A stretch of DNA of 53,554 bases, taken from positions 1 through 53,554 of the forward strand of contig NZ_QASO01000118.1 of assembly GCF_003052605.1 (NCBI RefSeq). The letters are read 5' to 3'. The notes under the pieces were generated by a model, which did not search any database, was not told the origin of the DNA, and was given only the letters and a program-made list of their open reading frames with translations. The stretch is from Ectopseudomonas oleovorans (GTDB lineage: Bacteria; Pseudomonadota; Gammaproteobacteria; Pseudomonadales; Pseudomonadaceae). A program made the translations under genes and the position numbers. Shown here piece after piece: positions 32,485 to 42,667 of the stretch; within the stretch, counting starts at the first letter, position 1; each line of letters opens with the position of its first letter.

Positions 32485-33168
32485 CAACTGCTCTATCTGC
32501 ATGGTGGCGCCTTCATGATCGGCGGGCCGGATACGCACCGGGGCATCTGCGCCAGCCTGGCCAAGCGTGGTGTCCTGGAGGTCTGCGCGCTGGATTACCG
32601 ACTGGCGCCGGAGCATCCCTATCCGGCGGCGCGCGATGACGTGGTGGCGGCTTACCAGGCGCAGCTGGACGCCGGTTATAGACCTGAACAGATCGCCATT
32701 GGCGGCGACTCGGCCGGCGGCAACCTGAGCCTGGTCGGCTGCCTGCGCATTATCGAACTCGGTCTGCCGGCGCCCGCCGCGCTGGTGTGCTTCTCGCCGG
32801 CCACCGATTTCACTGGCGAGCAGATGCACGAGCCGCACGCCGGCGATCCGCTGATCCACCCCAGCTGGATCGAACAGGCTGCCGATCTGTATTGCCCGGC
32901 TGACCTGCCGCGCAACGACCCGGGCATGTCACCGGTGTTCGCCGACCTCAGCCAACTGCCGCCGACGCTGATTCAGGTGGGCGAAGACGAGTTGCTGCTC
33001 AACGACAGCCTGCGACTGGCCGAGCGCGCCAAGGCGGCCGGGGTGAACGTGCGCCTGGAGCGTTATCCGGGGCTGTGGCACGTGTTCCAGGCGCACGTCG
33101 GCATGTTGCGTACGGCAGATTACGCCATTGCCCGCGTGGCGGCCTTTCTCCGTGAACGGGGCTTGTGA
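32485..33168 (+). pseudogene. N-terminally truncated HSL-type alpha/beta hydrolase (esterase family IV)
   Basis: Directly after the TAG of the phosphatase, and in its frame, the sequence reads QLLYLHGGAFMIGG, the oxyanion motif of hormone-sensitive-lipase-type esterases. The rest of the fold is intact: YRLAPEHPYPAARDD, nucleophile GGDSAGGN, acidic residue in VGEDELLLND, His in GLWHVFQ. The family normally has about 70 more residues before HGG. A start at ATG 32515 gives 217 residues but drops the HGG loop needed for catalysis. The gene is thus probably dead, unless TAG is an error or is read through. The downstream SDR overlaps its stop (TGATG). Confidence 0.75.
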
Positions 33169-33866
33169 TGAGCAGCATCCTCATCAGCGGTGCTGCATCG
33201 GGCATTGGCGCCGCCACCGCGCGACTGTTTCACACACGGGGCTGGCGTGTCGGACTGCTCGATGTCGATGAAAAGGCGCTGGTCGCCGAGCTGGGCGGCG
33301 CGTGGCATGCGCCGCTGGATGTGGTCGAGGCCGCAGCAGTGAAGGCCGCGCTGGGCGATTTCTGCGCGCTGAGCGGCGGTCAGTTGCGCCTGCTGTTCAA
33401 TGGCGCAGGCATTCTGCGCACCGGTGCCTTCGCCGATATCGAGCTGGAGCAGCACACGCGCCAGGTACAGATCAATGTGCTCGGCGTGCTCAATCTTTGC
33501 CATGCGGCCTATCCCTATCTCAAGGTCACGTCAGCGGCGCAAGTGATCAACATGGGCTCGGCCTCGGCGCTCTATGGCGTGCCGCAACTGGCCAGCTACT
33601 CGGCCAGCAAGTTCGCCGTGCGTGGGCTTACCGAGGCGCTGGAGCTGGAGTGGCGTGAATACGGCATTCGCGTGGGGGATCTGATGCCGCCATTCGTCGA
33701 CACGCCGATGGTGCGCAGCCAGGCGAAGCGTCCGCCGGTGATGCGCCGTCTCGGCGTGCGTCTGGAGGCCGAGCAGATCGCCGAAGCAGCTTGGAAGCAG
33801 GCCCACGGCAGCACCGTGCATCGCCCGGTGGGGCTGCAATTCGGCCTGGTGTTCAGCCCTGGGTAG
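33168..33866 (+). CDS. Short-chain dehydrogenase/reductase
   Basis: The 232-residue protein is a classical SDR: cofactor loop ISGAASGIGAATARLF, NGAG after strand 4, catalytic Ser in NMGSASALYG, and the Y-S-A-S-K active site in SYSASKFAVRGLTEAL. An Asp after strand 2 (LLDVDEKA) suggests NAD rather than NADP. The substrate is unknown. The ATG overlaps the stop of the truncated esterase as TGATG, which indicates a former operon in which esterase and dehydrogenase worked on the same compound. Confidence 0.87.
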   Translation: MSSILISGAASGIGAATARLFHTRGWRVGLLDVDEKALVAELGGAWHAPLDVVEAAAVKAALGDFCALSGGQLRLLFNGAGILRTGAFADIELEQHTRQVQINVLGVLNLCHAAYPYLKVTSAAQVINMGSASALYGVPQLASYSASKFAVRGLTEALELEWREYGIRVGDLMPPFVDTPMVRSQAKRPPVMRRLGVRLEAEQIAEAAWKQAHGSTVHRPVGLQFGLVFSPG

Positions 33867-34239
33867 ATCACGCTGGGCTTGATCAACAGGTTGCTGATGG
33901 CCTGGCTGAGTCGCCCGTGCGTTCCGGCGAGGCATGCAGGCTGGCCAATTGCCGTCGGTCGTCGGCTTTGTCACAAAGGCTTTCTGGGCGACGCCAATCT
34001 CGCGTTTAGCGGCTACTCTTGGGGTGACGGTTTTCAGCCCGGCGTTCTGTCGGGCAGTCGTCGATACGCTTGCAGTAGACACATCGAGCACCAGCTCGAT
34101 TCTCGGGGTGGCGTCACTTGGATGCTTCTGTAAACGCAGGGTGTTTTCAGAGGTTTCCGGTAGAGGCCGCGACACCGTACCTAGGACGGTCGTATTGGGA
34201 AAGCGGTTAATCCATCCATAGCCTGAGAGGGGGTCGTTT
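33867..34239. other. Intergenic region between the SDR and rraB
   Basis: No gene is supported. An open frame on the other strand (33531-34271) runs over the SDR and looks like its shadow. Visible marks are a CTTTGTCACAAAG palindrome at 33966-33978 and an imperfect palindrome ACCGTACCTAGGACGGT near 34176, either of which could be an operator of rraB. Confidence 0.6.
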
Positions 34240-34584
34240 ATGAGCACAGCCTTCCACGAAGACTCCAGCACGTCGGTGCTGCGTCGGATGAAAGAAGGGG
34301 GATTCGACTTCGCCCAGTTTCACCCGATCGAGTTCTACGCCATCTTTCCCGACGAAGAACGGGCCAGAATGGCGGCCAGAAACTTTCGCGGCGAGTCGCT
34401 CAACGCCCAGATATTCGCCCGCGAGGACGGTATATGGCACCTGCAAATCAGCAAAGTGATGTACGCCACCCATGCCGGTATCGGCGCCTTTGAACATGAC
34501 CTGGAGTCCATCGTCGTCCCGCTGGGCGGCAAGATGGATGGCTGGGGCGTTACCCAGGAGGTGAAAGCGTCAGCCATGCGTTAG
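34240..34584 (+). CDS. rraB: RraB-family protein (ribonuclease E regulator domain)
   Basis: The 114-residue acidic protein matches the RraB fold: VLRRMKEGGFDFAQFHPIEF, FYAIFPDEERARMAARNF and GWGVTQEVKA at the end. In E. coli RraB binds RNase E and lowers its action on some mRNAs. Pseudomonas members are more divergent, so the role here is inferred from the fold. It stands alone with GAGAGGGGGT before the ATG and is followed by a repeat. Confidence 0.83.
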   Translation: MSTAFHEDSSTSVLRRMKEGGFDFAQFHPIEFYAIFPDEERARMAARNFRGESLNAQIFAREDGIWHLQISKVMYATHAGIGAFEHDLESIVVPLGGKMDGWGVTQEVKASAMR

Positions 34585-34600
34585 GGAAACACTGAAAAAA

Positions 34601-34673
34601 TTGTCATGCCCGCGCAGGCGGGCATCCAGAACCAGCGAATTATCTGGGCTCCCGCCTTCGCGGGAGTGACGAT
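34601..34673. repeat. GTCATGCCCGCGCAGGCGGGCAT / CTCCCGCCTTCGCGGGAGTGAC repeat
   Basis: Two hairpins, CCCGCGCAGGCGGG and CTCCCGCCTTCGCGGGAG, separated by about 25 bases, with GTCAT and GTGAC as mutual inverted ends. This is a widespread intergenic repeat in Proteobacteria. When translated it yields the well-known false peptide MPAQAGIQ...PAFAGVT. Confidence 0.75.
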
Positions 34674-34821
34674 AGCCGGCTTTTTCAGGACATCCTCAAA
34701 TGTGGATGCAGCGGCGTCCATCCGCTCAGACCATCGGCCGGCTGGCCGGCCGATGGCTTCAAACCCCAGCCTACCTCGACTTGCCAATCCTTCTCGCGCA
34801 GACTTCGCGGCGGAGGTGCTC

Positions 34822-35529
34822 ATGGCCGATGTTCTGATCCTGACTCATATCGATTATTGCCCGCCAGCCCATCTGGCGCAGGTGCTGCAGGTGCGTGGCT
34901 GCAGCTTCGACGTGTTGCGTGTCGATCTGGGTGAACTGCGCGGTTACGACCTGGAGCGACCCAAGGCGGTTGCCGTGATGGGCGGGCCGATGAGCGTCAA
35001 CGACCCACTGGCCTGGATCGCCGACGAAGTGGCTGCGCTGCAGCGTTTTATCGAGCGCGACATTCCCATCATTGGTCACTGCCTGGGCGGCCAACTGCTG
35101 GCCAAGGCACTGGGTGCCACTATCCGCCGTATGCCCTACACCGAGGTCGGTTGGCAGAGTATTCAGCGTCGCTCAGAAACAGCCGATAGCCCCTGGTTGG
35201 CGCATTTGCCTGAAGCGTGCAGCATTTTCCAGTGGCATGGCGACACTTTCGCGCTGCCAGACGGCGCCCAGCCCCTGCTGTGCAGCCGCTGGTGCGACAA
35301 CCAGGCCTTCGCCTGGGGTGACAAGGTGTTGGCGTTGCAAGGGCATCCGGAAATGACCGAGGCGTTGATCGAACTCTGGCTCGACGACTGGGCACATCTG
35401 CTCGATGCTAGCCAGCCCAGTCAGCAGAGCATCGCCGAGATGCGCGAAGGTCTGAGCGAGAGGGTCAGGTTACTGAATCAGGTGGCCGAGGGTTTCTACG
35501 CGCACTGGCTGAAACTGGCTGGGCTTTGA
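34822..35529 (+). CDS. Class I glutamine amidotransferase-like protein (GMP-synthase type)
   Basis: The 235-residue protein has the class I amidotransferase fold. PKAVAVMGGPMSVND is followed by the nucleophile elbow IIGHCLGGQLLAKAL with the catalytic Cys, then the His-x-Glu pair in ALQGHPEMTEALIE. There is no partner synthetase domain, so it acts alone or with an unknown partner, possibly as a gamma-glutamyl hydrolase of a small molecule. The ATG has CGGAGG upstream. The longer frame that starts in the repeat is an artefact. Confidence 0.85.
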   Translation: MADVLILTHIDYCPPAHLAQVLQVRGCSFDVLRVDLGELRGYDLERPKAVAVMGGPMSVNDPLAWIADEVAALQRFIERDIPIIGHCLGGQLLAKALGATIRRMPYTEVGWQSIQRRSETADSPWLAHLPEACSIFQWHGDTFALPDGAQPLLCSRWCDNQAFAWGDKVLALQGHPEMTEALIELWLDDWAHLLDASQPSQQSIAEMREGLSERVRLLNQVAEGFYAHWLKLAGL

Positions 35530-35694
35530 CGTCCCCAAAGAGCGGGTAACAATAGCTCTGTTGCTTCTGGCCTGGCAGGAGATCTCTCATCGTTTGGAGA
35601 TATGGCATCGTCGTGCGGTTAACCGATACATCGCCGTCACGCGAGAGCCTATTCCCTGAGCGGCGCTGCTCCTACAAGGGTTATTGGACGCCAT

Positions 35695-35728
35695 GCGGTA
35701 GGAGCCCCGCCCCGGGGCGAAGCCTTTG
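35695..35728. repeat. REP-like unit GCGGTAGGAGCCCCGCCCCGGGGCGAAGC
   Basis: GCCCCGCCCCGGGGC forms a hairpin after GTAGGA. A truncated inverted partner (GCTGCTCCTACAAGG) lies about 30 bases to the left. Confidence 0.55.
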
Positions 35729-35772
35729 CAGTGCCAGGCTCTAAAGCGCGTGAGCGCCGATTTTTCCAGCGC

Positions 35773-36038
35773 CTACGGGCCCCAATAATTGAAGTAGTAG
35801 ATGTTGCCGGGCTTGATCTCGATATCGATTTCCCCACCGCACTTGATCGTGCGCGTTCCGGGCATTATCTCCCCGACCTCGTGAAGCTGATGAGGCCAGT
35901 GTTCGTCGTCTACCGAGAGCGCTCCACAGCCACCACCGTTATCGTGTTCAATCACTAGATAGGTTTTGCCGTCCGTGGATGGTTGTAGCGGCCTCTGAGT
36001 TCATAAATGGCATCCGTATCCGTGAAGGCAATGCTCAC
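35773..36038 (-). pseudogene. Frameshifted remnant of a small conserved protein ending in YWGP
   Basis: One frame reads VSIAFTDTDAIYELRG and then breaks. A second frame continues TDGKTYLVIEHDNGGGCGAL, with SVDDEHWPHQLHEVGEIMPG, CGGEIDIEIKPG and NIYYFNYWGP before a stop. Both parts look like real protein, and joining them needs one frame change near 35985. No N-terminus with a ribosome site is visible, and a stop lies just before the first part. I recall proteins ending in FDYWGP as uncharacterised, possibly exported, in Pseudomonas, but give no function. The remainder of the gap to aer shows only repeats. Confidence 0.6.
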
Positions 36039-36169
36039 CAGCAAAAACTAGTTAGGAGTCACCGCCACCTGGCTTTTAATGTGTTTGGGGGTTATACACC
36101 ATGTCAGATAATTGCTGGCAATTGGCAATTACGGTGAAAGCGGGGACGGATGGGAACGGCGTAGGGAAG

Positions 36170-36192
36170 ATCGCGAGCAAGCTCGCTCCTAC
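36170..36192. repeat. Single REP unit (GCGAGCAAGCTCGC type)
   Basis: ATCGCGAGCAAGCTCGCTCCTAC, a hairpin unit related to the TAGGAGC REPs, in the opposite orientation to most. Confidence 0.65.
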
Positions 36193-36213
36193 AAAAAGCA
36201 GGGCGGGGAGGGG

Positions 36214-36246
36214 AGGCGCAGCGGTGAGCCGCTGCGCCTTTTGTTT
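36214..36246 (+). terminator. Strong hairpin next to the aer stop codon
   Basis: AGGCGCAGCGG pairs perfectly with CCGCTGCGCCT over 11 bp with a TGAG loop, then TTTTGTTT on the rightward strand. The T run suits rightward transcripts; for aer (leftward) it is a hairpin without a T run. Confidence 0.65.
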
Positions 36247-37811
36247 CAGCGGTTGAAGCGTTCGACCAGGGCGTATTGGCCCTGTGCGGTGTTGGTCAGG
36301 GCTTCGCTGAGTTTGGCGGTATCGTTGGCTTCGCCGGCGGTCTGGTCGGCCAGTTGGGCGATGGTGGTGATGTTCTGGTTGATCTCGTCGGCGACGGCGC
36401 TTTGCTCTTCCGCCGCTGCGGCGATCTGGTTGGCCATGTCGGCGATATTGGCCACCGAGTCGCTGATGCCGGCCAGGGCCTGATCGGCCTTGAGTACTCG
36501 CTCGACGCCTTCATCGGCCTGCTTGCGGCCGATTTCCATGGTCAGCACGGCCTCTTCGGCAGTGCGTTGCAGCTTGGCGATCAGGGCGTGGATCTGTTCG
36601 GTGGACTCGGCGGTGCGTTGCGCCAACGAGCGCACCTCGTCAGCCACCACAGCGAAGCCGCGGCCCATTTCGCCAGCGCGGGCGGCTTCGATGGCGGCGT
36701 TGAGGGCGAGCAGGTTGGTCTGGTCGGCGATGCCTTTGATCACGTCGACCACGCCGCCGATTTCGCTGCTGTCCTGGGCCAGGCGGGTCACGGTCTCGCC
36801 GGTATCGCCCACCGACTGCGACAGGCGCTGGATGGCTTCGCGGGTTTCTGCGGCGATAGTGCGGCCCTCGCTGGTCAGGCGGTTGGCTTCCTGGGTGGCG
36901 ATGGCGGTGCGGGCGACGTTGCTGGCGACTTCCAGGGTGGTGGCGGCCATTTCGTTGACGGCGGTAGCGACCTGCTCGGTCTCGCTGCGCTGGCGCTCGA
37001 GGCCGGCCGAGCTGTTGTGCGCCAGCTTGTCGGCTTCACGCGCTTGCAGGGTCAGTTGTTCGGCGGTGTCCTGCAGGCGGGTGAGGCAGGTTTTCAGGCG
37101 CGCTTCCTGGCTGAGCATGGCCATTTCCAGGCGTGCTTCGGCGCCGCGGCTGTCGGTGTACATCTGTGCGATCAGCGGGTCGGAGGTGGTTTGCTCGGCC
37201 AGTTTCAGCAGGCGTTTGACGCCGCGCGTCTGCCAGGCGATGCCAGCCAGACCCAGCGGCACGGAGAGCACGGCAGCGAGGATGAAGCCCCAGTTGCTGC
37301 CCATCCAGTGACCGATCATGAAGCCGATCTGGCTGACCAGGATGAAGGGCATCCACGCCTGGACGATGGGCAACCACTGATTGCTGGCTGGAACAGCCGA
37401 CTTGCCGGCGTTGATACGGGCGTACAGCGTTTCGGCGCGGCGTACTTGCTCGGCGGTCGGTTTGACGCGGACGGATTCGTAGCCGACGACCTGGTTGTTT
37501 TCGGTCACGGGCGTGACGTAGGCGTTGACCCAGTAATGGTCACCGTTCTTGCAGCGGTTCTTGACGATGCCCATCCACGGGCGGCCCTTCTTTAGAGTCG
37601 TCCACATATGCTCGAACACGGCCGATGGAACGTCCGGGTGGCGCACGATGTTGTGTGGCGCGCGCAGCAGTTCTTCACGGGTGAAGCCGCTGATGTCGAC
37701 GAAGGCGTCGTTGCAGTAGCTGATTTGTCCTTTGAGATCGGTGGTGGATATCAGGCGCTGTTGCGCAGGAAAAGTGCGCTCACGCTGAGTGACCGGCTGG
37801 TTGTTACGCAT
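36246..37811 (-). CDS. aer: Aerotaxis receptor / PAS-containing methyl-accepting chemotaxis protein
   Basis: Aer senses the redox state of the cell through FAD and steers swimming toward oxygen. The 521-residue protein has an N-terminal PAS domain without signal peptide (residues about 10-125: LISTTDLKGQISYCNDAFVD, FTREELLRAPHNIVRHPDVP, GYESVRVKPT). Two closely spaced membrane segments (about 150-195) form a hairpin. A HAMP-like linker follows, then the signalling domain with the tip SSEIGGVVDVIKGIADQTNL and LLALNAAIEAARAGEMGRGF near residue 385. The chosen ATG opens MRNNQPVTQRERTFP, the usual Aer start. It lies next to acnA, as in other pseudomonads. Confidence 0.92.
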   Translation of the reverse strand: MRNNQPVTQRERTFPAQQRLISTTDLKGQISYCNDAFVDISGFTREELLRAPHNIVRHPDVPSAVFEHMWTTLKKGRPWMGIVKNRCKNGDHYWVNAYVTPVTENNQVVGYESVRVKPTAEQVRRAETLYARINAGKSAVPASNQWLPIVQAWMPFILVSQIGFMIGHWMGSNWGFILAAVLSVPLGLAGIAWQTRGVKRLLKLAEQTTSDPLIAQMYTDSRGAEARLEMAMLSQEARLKTCLTRLQDTAEQLTLQAREADKLAHNSSAGLERQRSETEQVATAVNEMAATTLEVASNVARTAIATQEANRLTSEGRTIAAETREAIQRLSQSVGDTGETVTRLAQDSSEIGGVVDVIKGIADQTNLLALNAAIEAARAGEMGRGFAVVADEVRSLAQRTAESTEQIHALIAKLQRTAEEAVLTMEIGRKQADEGVERVLKADQALAGISDSVANIADMANQIAAAAEEQSAVADEINQNITTIAQLADQTAGEANDTAKLSEALTNTAQGQYALVERFNR

Positions 37812-38032
37812 GGCAGGTATCCGTCGTTGTAATGCCCTGTCATCGGCCGACGGACGGCAAAGTTGAGGGCTGAATCCATTTTTGGCGAGTGTAAACGCTT
37901 TTTGTGGCCCGCCGTCCATGGCGGCCACCCTGCGGGCCGTCGCGGAGCGACGTCAAAAATTGCTCCCGGCAATTTTTTGAGTGACGTCACATTTTTGTCA
38001 CGGCATGAGCCGTCCTTGGCCCGACGGTGAGG

Positions 38033-38055
38033 CCCTGCCGCGTGGCGCGGCAGGG
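38033..38055 (-). terminator. GC-rich hairpin after acnA
   Basis: CCCTGCCGCG and CGCGGCAGGG pair perfectly with a 3-base loop, starting 8 bases after the acnA stop. No T run follows, so it may act as an mRNA 3-prime end protector rather than a terminator. Confidence 0.5.
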
Positions 38056-38063
38056 CAGGTGCA

Positions 38064-40802
<2,739 letters not shown>

Positions 40803-41108
40803 TGCACATCTCCTTGGGCCCGCACGGTACGGGCTGTATCTGATGGCGGCAGACCTTCAAGCTAGTTCAGCTTGAGCAGTCTGGCTAGGGTCTGTTGCCG
40901 TTTCGACGCGAGCTGTGCGCGAAACGGCAACAGACCCTAGCGCATATCCTTTATCGGTTGCTATGCGCTACCTGTTCTGGGGGGGGGGCTCATCGAAACG
41001 CGATGGCTGGCGGCTCCCTATCTGTGGGCAGCGCATATGTAGCTGGACAGGTTTAGCGGCTCTGGGTTCCGGTCTCGGGTATCATGCGGGCCTCGAGGAG
41101 ACCCTTTG
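40803..41108. promoter_or_regulatory. Divergent gap between acnA and rlmM
   Basis: About 300 bases without a gene. It holds the MITE-like hairpin and a run of ten G (40979-40988). Promoters of both genes must lie here; I could not assign -35 and -10 boxes with confidence. Confidence 0.5.
40885..40940. mobile_element. MITE-like hairpin flanked by CTAG
   Basis: A 48-base unit has perfect 17-bp inverted ends GGTCTGTTGCCGTTTCG and CGAAACGGCAACAGACC, and CTAG on both sides. The IS end at the left edge of the window reads AAAACGGCAACAGCCC and is also followed by CTAG. The shared ends and target site suggest a non-autonomous relative of that IS. Alternatively it is a hairpin of local origin. It lies upstream of acnA and could influence its promoter. 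Confidence 0.6.
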
Positions 41109-42164
41109 ATGAATACCCTGTTTCTGCATTGCCGCCCCGGTTTCGAAGGGGAGGTTTGCGGCGAGGTCACCGACCTCGCCGCACGCCTGGATGTAGCGGG
41201 CTACTCCAAGACCAAGCCCGGCAGCGCGTGCGCCGAGTTCGTCTGCAGCGAGGCGGCCGATGCCGAGCGGCTGATGCGCAGCGTGCGTTTCAATCAGCTG
41301 ATCTTCCCGCGGCAATGGGCGCGCGGGGCCTACGTCATCCTGCCGGAAAGTGACCGTATCAGCGTGTTGCTGAAGGCGCTGGCCGACTACCCGGTATGCG
41401 GCAGCCTGTGGTTGGAAGTGGTGGATACCAACGACGGCAAGGAGCTCTCGACCTTCTGCAAGAAGTTCGAGGCGCCGCTGCGCAAGGCCTTGCTCAAGGC
41501 CGGCAAACTGGTGGACGACGCCAGGAAGCCGCGTCTGCTGCTGACCTTCAAGAGCGGCCGTGAGGTGTTCGCCGGCATTGCCGAGGCGGACAACCAGGCG
41601 ATGTGGCCGATGGGCATTCCGCGCTTGAAGTTCCCGCGCGAGGCGCCGAGCCGCTCCACGCTCAAGCTGGAGGAGGCCTGGCACCATTTCATCCCGCGCG
41701 AGCAGTGGGATCAGCGCCTGGCGCCGGGCATGACCGCCGTTGACCTGGGCGCTGCGCCAGGCGGCTGGACCTGGCAACTGGTCAATCGGGAAATCCGCGT
41801 TACCGCCGTGGACAACGGGCCGATGGCTGAAAGCCTGATGTACTCCGGCTTCGTCGTGCACCAGCGCGCCGATGGCTTCACCTTTCGCCCGCAGCATCCA
41901 GTGCACTGGATGGTCTGCGATATCGTCGAGAAACCGGCGCGCACGGCGGCGATGATCGAAACCTGGCTGGGCGAGGGGTTGTGCCGCGAGGCGGTGGTCA
42001 ACCTCAAGCTGCCGATGAAGCAGCGTTACGCCGAAGTGCGGCGCCTGCTCGATCGCATTGAGTCGGGGCTGGTCGAGCGGGGCCTGAAGGTCAGCATCGG
42101 CTGCAAGCAGCTGTATCACGACCGTGAGGAAGTGACCTGCCATCTGCGTCGGCATGGCAAGTGA
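41109..42164 (+). CDS. rlmM: 23S rRNA 2'-O-ribose C2498 methyltransferase
   Basis: RlmM methylates cytidine 2498 of 23S rRNA before assembly of the 50S subunit. The 351 residues comprise an N-terminal THUMP-like part (MNTLFLHCRPGFEGEVCGEV; KLVDDARKPRLLLTFKSGREVFAG) and a C-terminal Rossmann methyltransferase. The latter has SRSTLKLEEAWHHFIPREQW (the catalytic Lys region), the SAM motif AVDLGAAPGGWTWQL, and WMVCDIVEKP. The start follows GAGGAG; a TTG one codon upstream would be in frame but is less likely. The end CHLRRHGK is usual. Confidence 0.93.
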   Translation: MNTLFLHCRPGFEGEVCGEVTDLAARLDVAGYSKTKPGSACAEFVCSEAADAERLMRSVRFNQLIFPRQWARGAYVILPESDRISVLLKALADYPVCGSLWLEVVDTNDGKELSTFCKKFEAPLRKALLKAGKLVDDARKPRLLLTFKSGREVFAGIAEADNQAMWPMGIPRLKFPREAPSRSTLKLEEAWHHFIPREQWDQRLAPGMTAVDLGAAPGGWTWQLVNREIRVTAVDNGPMAESLMYSGFVVHQRADGFTFRPQHPVHWMVCDIVEKPARTAAMIETWLGEGLCREAVVNLKLPMKQRYAEVRRLLDRIESGLVERGLKVSIGCKQLYHDREEVTCHLRRHGK

Positions 42165-42232
42165 TGATCTGCGTGTAGGTGACCTGAAGGTCAGCTTTGC
42201 GCGACAATGCGCGCCTGTTTGTGGAGCCCCTT

Positions 42233-42484
42233 ATGTCCGAAGCCCTGACCCTCAATCACGATGACCTGCTCGACGCCAGCGGCCTGAATTGCCCTGAGCC
42301 GGTGATGATGCTGCACAACAAGGTGCGCGACCTGTCGCCGGGCGGCCTGCTCAAGGTGATCGCTACCGATCCGTCGACCCGTCGTGATATTCCCAAGTTC
42401 TGCGTGTTTCTTGGCCACGAGCTGCTCGGCCAGGCCGAGGAAGACGGCACCTACCTGTACTGGATTCGCAAGAAGGCCGATTAG
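42233..42484 (+). CDS. tusA: Sulfurtransferase TusA
   Basis: TusA hands sulfur on for tRNA 2-thiouridine and for molybdenum cofactor sulfuration. The 83 residues contain the active-site Cys in ASGLNCPEPVMMLHNKVRDL and the family pattern VIATDPSTRRDIPKFCVFLG. The ATG follows GTGGAGC. The last 25 bases of the gene, including the stop, are repeated exactly 98 bases further on, so a small duplication or insertion took place right behind it. Confidence 0.93.
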   Translation: MSEALTLNHDDLLDASGLNCPEPVMMLHNKVRDLSPGGLLKVIATDPSTRRDIPKFCVFLGHELLGQAEEDGTYLYWIRKKAD

Positions 42485-42582
42485 CTGCCGGTTGTATGCG
42501 GTGTGCCAGATATTCTGGCGGACTGTTCGCTTGGGCTCCTGAGTCCGCCCTACGGCTCTGGATTCGCAAGAAGGCCGATTAG
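42460..42582. repeat. Exact 25-base direct repeat of the tusA 3' end
   Basis: The bases that encode WIRKKAD and the stop of tusA occur again at 42558-42582 without a change. The 73 bases between them contain GTCCGCCCTACG, the end of a GTAGGGCGG-type repeat. A tandem duplication, or insertion of a repeat with a long target duplication, would explain it. Confidence 0.85.
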
Positions 42583-42591
42583 ACAGTTATC

Positions 42592-42662
42592 TCGTAGGGC
42601 GGGTGCAACCCGCCAAATAGCGGATGTTGTTGGTCGCGATGGCGGGTTGCACCCGCCCTACG
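42592..42662. repeat. CGTAGGGCGGGTTGCA inverted-repeat element
   Basis: CGTAGGGCGGGTGCAACCCGCC at the left and GGCGGGTTGCACCCGCCCTACG at the right are inverted copies around about 28 bases. The element lies between convergent tusA and the DUF3080 gene and may act as a double-sided terminator. Confidence 0.75.
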
Positions 42663-42667
42663 GTTTG

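Noticed and set aside
33531..34271. 246-codon leftward frame across the SDR 3' end and the following gap
   Set aside because: Half is the complement of the SDR gene; the rest has no recognisable features.
34606..34821. N-terminal extension of the amidotransferase starting MPAQAGIQ
   Set aside because: It is the translation of an intergenic repeat. The ATG at 34822 has a good ribosome site and begins the family's N-terminus.
36112..36483. Rightward frame next to aer
   Set aside because: It begins in a repeat-rich gap and continues as antisense of aer.
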